A stretch of 64,000 bases of DNA from an uncultured Prevotellaceae bacterium. Lineage in GTDB: Bacteria > Bacteroidota > Bacteroidia > Bacteroidales > Bacteroidaceae. Made by a program: the position numbers and the translations under genes. A model generated the notes under the pieces. It searched no databases. It saw nothing but the letters and a program-made list of their open reading frames with translations, and was not told the DNA's origin. Location: contig CAMVOK010000013.1 of assembly GCA_947169115.1 (NCBI GenBank), positions 23,630 to 87,629 of the forward strand. The letters are read 5' to 3'. Each line of letters opens with the position of its first letter. The first letter of the stretch is position 1. Positions 19,019-26,672 of the stretch are shown piece by piece.

Positions 19019-20677
19019 TTATTCCACCTGATGACAATACTTTAAACCTAGGCTGTCATAGAGACGTTCCATACGAGGCAGACGAACCTTGAAGTCGTCG
19101 AAATCCTTCTGTCCGGGGCTACACCACTGCACCTCGCACATGGCCGCCAGTCGTGGCAACAGCTGATAGAAAGCATGTTCGGGATAGGCCACATGTTCCG
19201 TCCATAGGTTAGCTTGCACACCCATAATACACTGTTGTTCCTCTGCCGTAAGACTGTCGGGAACAACGGGTTCAAAAGAATACACCTTGCTACACGACAC
19301 GATGTAGCCGCCTGTGGTACGGGGCTGCTTGGCCACGTCCTTCAGCTGGGGATGGTCGATGTAAGCATAGACGTTGGGCGACATGATGACGCGGTGACCT
19401 TGACGGGCAGCAGCGATTCCTCCCTTCGTGCCACGCCACGACATGACAATAGATCCGTCCGTAAGTCCTCCAGCCAAAATCTCATCCCAACCAATGAGGT
19501 CACGACCACGCTCATTCAAGAAACGCTCTATCTCGTGATTCACCCATGTCTGAAGCTGGTCTTCCTTGTTATGCTTTCCCTCGTCCGTTATACCGAGTTC
19601 CTTAATCTTGGCCTGGCACTTCGGGCACTTTCGCCAGCGATCTTTGGGACATTCGTCACCGCCAATGTGGATGTACTTCGAAGGGAAGACATCACATAAC
19701 TCGCCCAACACGGTCTTTAGGAAGTCCATTGTCTCGGGATTACCCGCACAGAGCACCTCCTTGCTCACCCCCCAATACGTGCGGACAGGATAGGGACCGC
19801 CCGTACATCCTAAGTTGGGGAATACGTGCAAAGCTCCCTGCATGTGACCCGGAAGGTCTATCTCGGGAATGACATTGATATAGCGTTCCTGAGCGTAACG
19901 GACAATTTCGCGACAATCTTCCTGCGTATAATACCCTCCATAGCGGACTCCATCGTAAATGCCCGAATTGGGACCAATGACGGTTTGTTCCCTGACACTG
20001 CCCTCCATGGCCAGACGAGGCAGAGATTTTACCTCGAAACGCCAACCTTGGTCTTCAGTCAGATGCCAGTGAAACTGGTTGCAGCCATGCAAAGCCATGG
20101 CATCGAGAAACTGCTTGATAAACTCAACCGTGAAGAAATGTCGTCCACAATCGAGCAACACACCCCGATAAGGGAAACGAGGCTCGTCCTGAATATGAAC
20201 ATAAGGGAACTGAACCTCCTGCGCATTTACATGCTCCTTGCTCCCCGCCCCTTGCTCCTTTACAATCGGCAATGCCTTACGCAAGGTCTGTGCAGCCCGA
20301 AACAAACCTATGGGCGTGGTGGCTTTCAGCAAGATACCTTTCTTGTCCACAATTATTTCGTAGGCTTCTTCCCCACCCTGTCCGTCCAATGAAAAACGGA
20401 CAGCCGCCTTCTTGCGATTGGGAGTAAGTGTAAGATGTAAACCCGTGGTTTCCTCCGCCCATTGATGGGTAAACTGTGCTATCCGCTCCACCTCTGCATT
20501 CCCTGCATCATACGCAATGGTCATGTCCGCTTGCAGAACAAAAACATGTGCCGTATCCACCTCTATGCTTTTCGGCAATGGCACGATGCGGTAATCGGCC
20601 TTTTTGATTGTGGCTTCTATAATTTGAAAGGGTTCTACTGCGAACAACAATGTCAAGATAAGAAGAATGCTTTTCAT
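19019..20677 (-). CDS. GH20 beta-N-acetylhexosaminidase
   Basis: 552 residues with a signal peptide-like N-terminus. An N-terminal GH20b domain (about 28-160) precedes the TIM barrel. Family motifs are YRGVLLDCGRHFF, HWHLTEDQGWR and HIGGDECPKDRW, with the catalytic Asp-Glu pair at D341-E342. It releases terminal beta-linked GlcNAc or GalNAc, probably in the periplasm, from host or microbial glycans. Oddity: KEQGAGSKEHVN at about 140-151 is encoded by a GGAGCAAGG-type repeat inserted in frame at the junction of the two domains. It is 37 bases downstream of the EEP-family gene and may share its transcript. Confidence 0.95.
   Translation of the reverse strand: MKSILLILTLLFAVEPFQIIEATIKKADYRIVPLPKSIEVDTAHVFVLQADMTIAYDAGNAEVERIAQFTHQWAEETTGLHLTLTPNRKKAAVRFSLDGQGGEEAYEIIVDKKGILLKATTPIGLFRAAQTLRKALPIVKEQGAGSKEHVNAQEVQFPYVHIQDEPRFPYRGVLLDCGRHFFTVEFIKQFLDAMALHGCNQFHWHLTEDQGWRFEVKSLPRLAMEGSVREQTVIGPNSGIYDGVRYGGYYTQEDCREIVRYAQERYINVIPEIDLPGHMQGALHVFPNLGCTGGPYPVRTYWGVSKEVLCAGNPETMDFLKTVLGELCDVFPSKYIHIGGDECPKDRWRKCPKCQAKIKELGITDEGKHNKEDQLQTWVNHEIERFLNERGRDLIGWDEILAGGLTDGSIVMSWRGTKGGIAAARQGHRVIMSPNVYAYIDHPQLKDVAKQPRTTGGYIVSCSKVYSFEPVVPDSLTAEEQQCIMGVQANLWTEHVAYPEHAFYQLLPRLAAMCEVQWCSPGQKDFDDFKVRLPRMERLYDSLGLKYCHQVE
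20221..20264. repeat. GGAGCAAGG-type repeat inside the GH20 gene
   Basis: Reads GCTCCTTGCTCC then GCCCCTTGCTCC on plus; in frame within the GH20 coding sequence. Related repeats are in the DUF4435 gene and at 44806-44835. Confidence 0.6.
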
Positions 20678-20714
20678 AGTATATTATGAATTATGCATTG
20701 TGCATTATGCATCA

Positions 20715-21593
20715 TCAAAACCTTATTCTCGCGAACACAGGATAATGATCAGAAAGAACGCGGCGTACCATAGCACCGTCCTCCTCCTGCCAACGACTAT
20801 CGGTACGCACGGCGTAAGCCTCAACTGTAGTAGCTGGAGTTACGAAGATGTGGTCGATGCGCTCCGTAGTGAACTTATTGGGCTTGAAACCATTGAACGT
20901 TCCCGTCTCGGCAAAGCGAAGCGAGGCACAGGCGTAACAATCCTTCAGTACGCCCGACTCCGTGAACAGGGTATAAAGTTCGTTGGTCTGTGACACATTG
21001 AAGTCACCTGTCAATACGGCCAACTTCTTGCCACCATCCGTCATCTCCGTAATACGCTGCATCACCAATTTTGCCGACTCGCTACGTGCCGTCACGCCCA
21101 CATGGTCCAAATGTAGGTTCAGGAAATAGAAGTCACTTCCTGTATTACGGTCACGGAAATGTCCCCACGTACAGATACGTACACAGGCAGCATCCCATCC
21201 CAAAGCCGGACGGTCGGGTGTCTCATTGAGCCAGAAATGTCCCTCCTCAAGGAGTTCCACACGTTCGGGATTGTAAAAGATGGCAGCATACTCTCCCTTC
21301 TTCTTCCCATCGTCGCGCCCCACACCTATCCATTTATACTTACCACGAAGTCCGTTCTCCATATCCAAAAGCTGACGATGCAACACCTCCTGAGCCCCGA
21401 AGATGTCGGGACATTCCCATAGAATCTGATGGCAGATCGACGGGCAACGGACCACCCAGCCATTGCCCTTGATGCTGTCTTCCTTGTTCTTATAACGGAT
21501 ATTATAACTGCCTACGGTCAATGACTGAGCAAAGCACAGCCACGAAAAGAGCAAGAAGAAAATCAATAATGTAATGCGTCTCATATTCTTCAT
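20715..21593 (-). CDS. Secreted endonuclease/exonuclease/phosphatase family protein
   Basis: 292 residues with a signal peptide (cut near C-F-A-Q). It shows the EEP-fold motifs in order: SYNIRY, GAQEV with the metal-binding Glu, LNLHLDHVG, GDFNVSQ, and the C-terminal RIDHIFV and SDHYPVFA with the catalytic Asp/His pair. Family members hydrolyse phosphodiester bonds in nucleic acids, phospholipids or sugar phosphates; the substrate here cannot be told. The ATG overlaps the stop of the DUF4435 gene by four bases, so it is in one operon with the ATPase/DUF4435 pair, although its export signal suggests a separate job. Confidence 0.9.
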   Translation of the reverse strand: MKNMRRITLLIFFLLFSWLCFAQSLTVGSYNIRYKNKEDSIKGNGWVVRCPSICHQILWECPDIFGAQEVLHRQLLDMENGLRGKYKWIGVGRDDGKKKGEYAAIFYNPERVELLEEGHFWLNETPDRPALGWDAACVRICTWGHFRDRNTGSDFYFLNLHLDHVGVTARSESAKLVMQRITEMTDGGKKLAVLTGDFNVSQTNELYTLFTESGVLKDCYACASLRFAETGTFNGFKPNKFTTERIDHIFVTPATTVEAYAVRTDSRWQEEDGAMVRRVLSDHYPVFARIRF

Positions 21594-22723
21594 ATTCTTT
21601 CTTTCTCAGTCTTCAAGGTCTCCACGAACGTCTGTATATCATTTCTTAGTCGCTGGAATACTTCAGCCTTGCGGAACATTGTACTTTTCCGAAGCATCTG
21701 GTCGATGGCACCCAAGCGACGCTGGTAGCAGGAAAGCTCGTTCTGTCGCTGTTGACTATGTACGGCATTACGACGGATTTCGGCCTCACGTTCCTTACGC
21801 AGTTGCACACAAATAGGGGTAAGCAAGGGAATAATAACCCCATCCATGAGTGTGTGTCCCTGCATGTATAGATAGGTAGTCTCGGGGGTCAATCCCAAAG
21901 ACAACAACTGGTCACGCAGAGGTTTATAGGTTTTCTTGCCTTCAGGGTAGTGTTGCTGCATCCAGTTTATTTTGCGATTCACCGTATGCCGCAACTGTTC
22001 CAATGTACGTTCGGGATGGTAGGGATTCACATCACGGATACTCACAAGAACGCCAAAGTCCATCAACGTAAAACGATTATAACAATCGTACCGATAAACC
22101 CATACATTCCATACGAACAAAGGCCAAATGATGCGACTATACTCCTCCATAAAGGCTTCCAAGTCCACAACTTCGCGGTCGTTCAACGTGGACATGACAC
22201 ACACCTCATGTAGGCCACGGGCATAGCACTGGTAGTTCTCGATGGCATAGACGTAGGTATGAAATACGTATGGATTCTCAATAATCTCCTTAGATACGGG
22301 GGTCGCTCCTTGCATTAGGTAGTCGTAGTCGGAATCGACACAGGCAATGAGGGAAGAACCAAAAGGGGAGCAAGGCGCAAGGGGCAAGGAGTAAGAGGAT
22401 TGTTTGGCAGTTTGCGACTCATCCATGCTATTACATTCCGATTGGCCCTTGCACCCTGCTCCTTGCTCCTTGCACCTTGCTGCTTGCCCCTTCTCTAAAT
22501 TTTTCAGCACATTCCTTTTTCCCTTCCCCAAATTGGTACGCGAGGGCAGCATAACCTCAAAAGTGAGTGTGTCCGATTCAAACTCATCAAGCACCGAACG
22601 CCAAAAGAGAACATCGTCATAGCTCTCCACGTATGCCACCACCCGACGACGTTCCCTGTTCGGTCGGAGTCGGTTGGCCGCCTCGATGTAGCGTGAATTG
22701 ATATTATCGGTCAAGCGCTTCAT
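21590..22723 (-). CDS. DUF4435 (Toprim-like) protein, partner of the adjacent ATPase
   Basis: 377 residues, no signal peptide. Toprim-like acidic residues are present: E33 in AYVESYDD and D130/D132 in CVDSDYDYL. DUF4435 is the family of AriB, the Toprim nuclease of the PARIS defence system, whose partner AriA is an ABC-type AAA ATPase; here an AAA ATPase lies 17 bases upstream. Residues about 79-123 (Cys/Gly/Lys/Gln- and Ser/Pro-rich) are encoded by AGCAAGG-type repeats inserted between the two Toprim strands; without them the protein would be near 330 residues. A defence or nucleic-acid processing role is inferred, not shown. The stop overlaps the next gene. Confidence 0.8.
   Translation of the reverse strand: MKRLTDNINSRYIEAANRLRPNRERRRVVAYVESYDDVLFWRSVLDEFESDTLTFEVMLPSRTNLGKGKRNVLKNLEKGQAARCKEQGAGCKGQSECNSMDESQTAKQSSYSLPLAPCSPFGSSLIACVDSDYDYLMQGATPVSKEIIENPYVFHTYVYAIENYQCYARGLHEVCVMSTLNDREVVDLEAFMEEYSRIIWPLFVWNVWVYRYDCYNRFTLMDFGVLVSIRDVNPYHPERTLEQLRHTVNRKINWMQQHYPEGKKTYKPLRDQLLSLGLTPETTYLYMQGHTLMDGVIIPLLTPICVQLRKEREAEIRRNAVHSQQRQNELSCYQRRLGAIDQMLRKSTMFRKAEVFQRLRNDIQTFVETLKTEKERI
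22361..22497. repeat. AGCAAGG/TTGCTCC repeat insertion inside the DUF4435 gene
   Basis: Two opposed blocks, GGGGAGCAAGGCGCAAGG (left) and CTGCTCCTTGCTCC (right), flank about 50 bases. The whole stretch is in frame. Confidence 0.65.
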
Positions 22724-22740
22724 TGAATACTATCGTCCCT

Positions 22741-23580
22741 TTAACTCCTCTTTAACTCCTCTTCGTCCACTACAATATCTTCCACATCCGTGATGCAGTC
22801 CTGCCAACCGTCCATGACTACAGCTGGACTATGAGTGGTGAGGATAACCTGTACGTTGGGATTCAAGTCGCGAACCAACGAAACGAGTTGTTTCTGCCAT
22901 TCAAAATGCAGGCTTACCTCGGGCTCGTCCATGAAGAGGACATAATGCTCACGGTTCTGCACTAACACGGTTAGCAGGATAATGAGCATCTGTTTCTCGC
23001 CCGACGACAGTTGATATGGCTCTATCGTCCCTCCGTACTGACGGAAGCGTATCTCATTCGAATCACGGTCAATCGTCTTTCCCGTGCCTCCGAACAGTTC
23101 ATCGACAATATCCTGGAAATGAGCCTTCTCTTTCACCATCTGCTGTGCCTGCCACTGGGCATCCTCGCCTCCTGAGGTCAGTATCTGTATCATCCGGTTG
23201 GACAGGTTCACCTGATAATCGAGGTAGCGACGTTGTAGCATGTAGAGTTGCAGGTCGAGTTCCGTCTGCAACTTCATGTCGGCCACTTTCGAAAGCAGTT
23301 CGCTCGTCACTACGGCACGATCGAAAGAGCGTATCACGTCGAACTTCACCGTGTCTGCATCCTCTGGACTATACGTGACGGTCACCCCATCGAGGCTCCG
23401 CTCCATGTCACGGTACTCCAGAAGGTTCTTCACAACACGGTTTAGGATGGTGCTCTTCCCCACCCCATTCACACCACTGAGGATGTTCACGTCGGGACGC
23501 AAGTCCCACACGATGTGTCGCCTTCCGCTCCACAGTGAGTCTATTTCTATCCTTTGGATGTAGTCTGCCGTTTTTTTCAT
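22741..23580 (-). CDS. AAA/ABC-type ATPase, partner of DUF4435 protein
   Basis: 279 residues from ATG 23580; an upstream ATG at 23628 overlaps the -33 box and is unlikely. It has Walker A GVNGVGKST at 36-44, an ABC signature LSSGEKQ at about 191-197, Walker B LFMDEPE with D218/E219, and an H-loop THSP at 249-252. This places it in the AAA_21/AAA_15 class of stand-alone ABC ATPases that work with nucleases (OLD, AriA). It is shorter than classical AriA because the coiled-coil insert is small. Cotranscribed with the DUF4435 gene 17 bases downstream. Confidence 0.88.
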   Translation of the reverse strand: MKKTADYIQRIEIDSLWSGRRHIVWDLRPDVNILSGVNGVGKSTILNRVVKNLLEYRDMERSLDGVTVTYSPEDADTVKFDVIRSFDRAVVTSELLSKVADMKLQTELDLQLYMLQRRYLDYQVNLSNRMIQILTSGGEDAQWQAQQMVKEKAHFQDIVDELFGGTGKTIDRDSNEIRFRQYGGTIEPYQLSSGEKQMLIILLTVLVQNREHYVLFMDEPEVSLHFEWQKQLVSLVRDLNPNVQVILTTHSPAVVMDGWQDCITDVEDIVVDEEELKRS

Positions 23581-23597
23581 GGTTATACGTTTTATAC

Positions 23598-23629
23598 GAA
23601 AGATACGATTATGCGAGTGATTATGCAAA
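23598..23629 (-). promoter_or_regulatory. Promoter of the ATPase-DUF4435-EEP operon
   Basis: TTTTG, 20 bases, TATCTTTC (7 of 8 consensus) on the minus strand, 18 bases before the chosen ATG. It supports the start at 23580. Confidence 0.55.
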
Positions 23630-23701
23630 AATAATTATAATAGCATTATAAAACAAATGTCTGCCTATATTTTTGCCAGATACCCGACAAAATAGGAGAG
23701 A

Positions 23702-25531
23702 TTACTTTTTTCCTTCGTACCAGTGGCGGAGGACATCGAAGGATTGCTTACGCTGACCCTGGTCAGAGATAATACCCTTACGGTTGAAGTGGTCTTGTAT
23801 GCCAGGAAGGAGGCGACGAGGCGAACGGAAATCCTTAAGACACCATGGGCAGGTGCCGGCAAGGCCAGGAATTTTGTCGAGCATGTCGAGATTCTCGCGA
23901 TAGAGGCGTGCCTGGAACTCCTCAGTCCAACGTTCGTTCTCCGCCCCATGTTTGCCAGCCAAGGCACCGCCCCCAAATTCGCTGACGATGACAGGCTTCT
24001 CATAGGGAACTTCCCACTTCATCTTAGGTGCATCCGAAACGTCGCGATACCAGCCAACGTACTGGTTGAAACTGACGACATCGACGTACTCATGCATATT
24101 GTCCTGCAAACGATTGATGTAGTTAGAGGCAGAAAGCACTTCCATAGCCATGCTGATAAGACGTGTGGAATCCTGACTTTGAGCCTCACGAGCCAAAGTG
24201 GAAAGGAAACGGTCGCGAGCCTCACCGTGCGGAGTTTCGTTGGCAATGGACCAAATGATGGTAGCACAGCGGTTGTGGTCGCGGTGAATCATATCGGTGA
24301 GTTGGCGACGGGCATTGTCGAGCGTCTGAGGATTGTCCCACGCAATGCTCCAATAGACGGGAATCTCCTCCCAGAGCAACATGCCCTGACGTTCGGCTTC
24401 GCGGATGGTTATTTCGTTGTGTGGGTAATGCGCAAGGCGAAGGAAGTTACACCCTGCAGCCTTGGCCCAGGCGATGAGGGTATCGGCTTCGGCCTTGGTT
24501 GTCAAGCGCCGATTGGTATAAGCCGATTCATCGTGGACACAGATGCCACGCAAGAAAATGGGCTTCCCGTTGAGCAGTATCTCACGGCCTCGGGTCTCAA
24601 TGGTGCGGAAACCTATCTGGTCCTTGAGTGCTGAAGGTTGAGAGTTAGCCTTCTGCTCTTGGTCTTCTTCCAACGTAATGACTATGTCGTAGAGTTTCGG
24701 ATTGTCGGGCGACCAGAGTTGGGGGGTTGTTTTCGTAAGAGGCAGTGAGGCCTTACCTTGAGCATCCGTTTCAATGGTCTTCTTTACTTTTAGTTCGGGA
24801 ATCGTGAGGGTCACCCTAAGTCCAGCCTCGGGTTTGTTTAAGCTGACGGAGAAATAGATTCCTTTTTCAGCCAACCTCAACGAATAATCTTCTATATAGG
24901 TATTACGCACGCACACGAGAAGTACATCACGCGTCAAGCCTCCATAGTTCCACCAGTCGAAAACGCGAGTAGGCACGTTGTCACGATGACGTTTGTTGTC
25001 CACCTTCACGACAAGGGAGTTCTGCCCCGAACGAAGGACATCGGTGACATCGTAACAGAAGGGTGTGAAGCCTCCCACATGCTTACCCAGTTCCTTGCCA
25101 TTGAGGAATACCATAGCCTCGTAGTTGACAGCACCAAAGTAGAGCAAGAACCTCCCCTCACCCTCTCCCATGGTGGAGGACTGGGGGAACTCAAACGTCC
25201 GCCGATACCATACCGTACCTTCATAGAGGTAAAGCATGGAGTCCTGCGTGTTCCAATCACCTGGCACGCACATGGTGGGAGAGTTGTCGAAACTATATTC
25301 AATGAGGTCGGTGGGGCGTTGTGGCTTGGCATCGTTGAAATAGCCCCAAGGCAGTTTTTCCATGTGGTAGCCATAGTACCCCTGTTCCTGCGGATCGGCA
25401 AAATAATGCCAATCTCCATTGAGAGAGACAATATCGCGGGCAAAGATATTCTGGGGCACAGGAACCTCCTGAGCGTGAAGGGTGAAGAGCAAACTATGGA
25501 GGATAAGCGTTAGCAATGATAAACGTTTCAT
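23702..25531 (-). CDS. GH2 family beta-glycosidase (beta-glucuronidase/beta-galactosidase type)
   Basis: 609 residues from ATG 25531, which overlaps the stop of the glycerate kinase gene (ATGA); earlier codons give no signal peptide, whereas MKRLSLLTLILHSLLFTLHAQ does. A sugar-binding jelly-roll (about 30-205), an Ig-like domain and a TIM barrel follow. Acid/base is E432 in SIANET, nucleophile E518 in VSEFGG. The sequence resembles secreted GH2 beta-glucuronidases as much as beta-galactosidases, so the sugar is open. Residues PQSSTMGEGEGR near 116-127 come from a palindromic repeat inserted in the jelly-roll. Confidence 0.93.
   Translation of the reverse strand: MKRLSLLTLILHSLLFTLHAQEVPVPQNIFARDIVSLNGDWHYFADPQEQGYYGYHMEKLPWGYFNDAKPQRPTDLIEYSFDNSPTMCVPGDWNTQDSMLYLYEGTVWYRRTFEFPQSSTMGEGEGRFLLYFGAVNYEAMVFLNGKELGKHVGGFTPFCYDVTDVLRSGQNSLVVKVDNKRHRDNVPTRVFDWWNYGGLTRDVLLVCVRNTYIEDYSLRLAEKGIYFSVSLNKPEAGLRVTLTIPELKVKKTIETDAQGKASLPLTKTTPQLWSPDNPKLYDIVITLEEDQEQKANSQPSALKDQIGFRTIETRGREILLNGKPIFLRGICVHDESAYTNRRLTTKAEADTLIAWAKAAGCNFLRLAHYPHNEITIREAERQGMLLWEEIPVYWSIAWDNPQTLDNARRQLTDMIHRDHNRCATIIWSIANETPHGEARDRFLSTLAREAQSQDSTRLISMAMEVLSASNYINRLQDNMHEYVDVVSFNQYVGWYRDVSDAPKMKWEVPYEKPVIVSEFGGGALAGKHGAENERWTEEFQARLYRENLDMLDKIPGLAGTCPWCLKDFRSPRRLLPGIQDHFNRKGIISDQGQRKQSFDVLRHWYEGKK
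25149..25192. repeat. Palindromic repeat inside the GH2 gene
   Basis: CCTCCCCTCACCCTCTCCCA followed by TGGTGGAGGACTGGGGGAA; in frame within the coding sequence. Confidence 0.6.
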
Positions 25532-26652
25532 ATCGTAATGTGTTTTATGGTTCCTGTTATTCGGGTTGCCGCCATGTCGGGACGGATACATTCTTCAAGT
25601 GGACTATCAGGAGGATTCACACATAGCACTTGAGAGAAGCCTGCATCGAGCAGCGCCTGACGGTCACGGACTTGTCCGGCAAGGAGTATAACAGGAATGT
25701 CCAGTGACTTTGTCTTCTGTAGGATGGCGTATGGCAGTTTTCCCATAAGGGTCTGACAGTCGGCACGACCTTCGCCGGTGATAATAAGAAAAGGCTCTCC
25801 ATCTGTGCTCCCTGCAGAAGGCAGAGGGAGGGTCTGTAAGGTTTGGCTGATAATGAATTCCGCTCCACTGATACGGCGGGCACCATAGTATTGCATAAGG
25901 GCATAGCCAACACCGCCTGCGGCTCCTGCCCCTGGCTCCTGGCTATAATCGTAAGCAGGAGATGCATTCGCTAAAGCGAACGCCACAGAACGGGAAGCTG
26001 AAGCGAACGCCACAGAACGGGTCTCCAGTTCGGAAAGCATAGCGGAAAGGGCTTCTGGCGACAAGGAGGGAGAAGCCTTCTGCGGAGCAAAGGTATAGGT
26101 GGCCCCATTGGGTCCAAAGAGTGGATTGGTAACGTCGGTGGCGATGGTAATGTTTAAGGACTGAGGGATTGACGAATGGCCTCTTTCAACAAGGGCTTCC
26201 AACATACCCATACCACAATCGCTGGTGGCAGAACCACCTAAGCCAACAATGATGTCCGTGACTCCACGTTGCAAGGCATCGGCTATGAGTTGGCCGGTAC
26301 CATAACTGGATGCTACAAGAGGATTACGTTCCTCGGGTTTCAACAGATGGAGACCACTGGCTTGTGCCATCTCAATAACGGCAAGTCCCCCTCCAACTCC
26401 CTCTTTGGGGGGAGAGTAAAGATAGTCGGCCTTGATGGGACGCATGAGAGGGTCGAGAGCATTAATCGTGACACGCTGATAAGAGCCCGTTGGCTCTACC
26501 GCATCGAGAAAGCCTTCGCCCCCGTCGCTCATAGGAAAGCACTGCACCTTGGCATCGGGCCAACGGGTCAATACGCCACGCCGTGCGGCCTCGTTCGCCT
26601 CACTACTGGTAAGACACCCTTTCCACGAATCTATGGCTATGATGACATCCAT
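25528..26652 (-). CDS. Glycerate kinase
   Basis: 374 residues of the GlxK/GarK glycerate 2-kinase family, which phosphorylates D-glycerate in the cytoplasm. Typical blocks: DSWKGCLTSSEA near the start, MSDGGEGFLDAV, IVGLGGSATSDCGMG, and TGEGRADCQTLMGKLP. Several in-frame low-complexity insertions set it apart from a standard member: SPPKEGVGGG near residue 81, a nine-residue duplication (RSVAFASA / RSVAFALA) near 213-228, and SQEPGAGAAGG near 235. They probably sit in surface loops. It lies 20 bases after the SpoIIE-phosphatase gene and overlaps the GH2 gene. Confidence 0.93.
   Translation of the reverse strand: MDVIIAIDSWKGCLTSSEANEAARRGVLTRWPDAKVQCFPMSDGGEGFLDAVEPTGSYQRVTINALDPLMRPIKADYLYSPPKEGVGGGLAVIEMAQASGLHLLKPEERNPLVASSYGTGQLIADALQRGVTDIIVGLGGSATSDCGMGMLEALVERGHSSIPQSLNITIATDVTNPLFGPNGATYTFAPQKASPSLSPEALSAMLSELETRSVAFASASRSVAFALANASPAYDYSQEPGAGAAGGVGYALMQYYGARRISGAEFIISQTLQTLPLPSAGSTDGEPFLIITGEGRADCQTLMGKLPYAILQKTKSLDIPVILLAGQVRDRQALLDAGFSQVLCVNPPDSPLEECIRPDMAATRITGTIKHITI
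25914..26021. repeat. Repeat cluster inside the glycerate kinase gene
   Basis: A CTCCTGCCCCTGGCTCCTGG block (about 25922-25941) followed by a 21-bp direct repeat AAGCGAACGCCACAGAACGGG at 25974-25994 and 26001-26021 (period 27 bp, nine codons). Confidence 0.75.
26383..26417. repeat. Palindromic repeat inside the glycerate kinase gene
   Basis: AGTCCCCCTCCAACTCCCTC then TTTGGGGGGAGAG, in frame; same family as the elements in mtaB and the glycosyltransferase gene. Confidence 0.65.
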
Positions 26653-26672
26653 ACGGCCACGAAGATGGGGAC

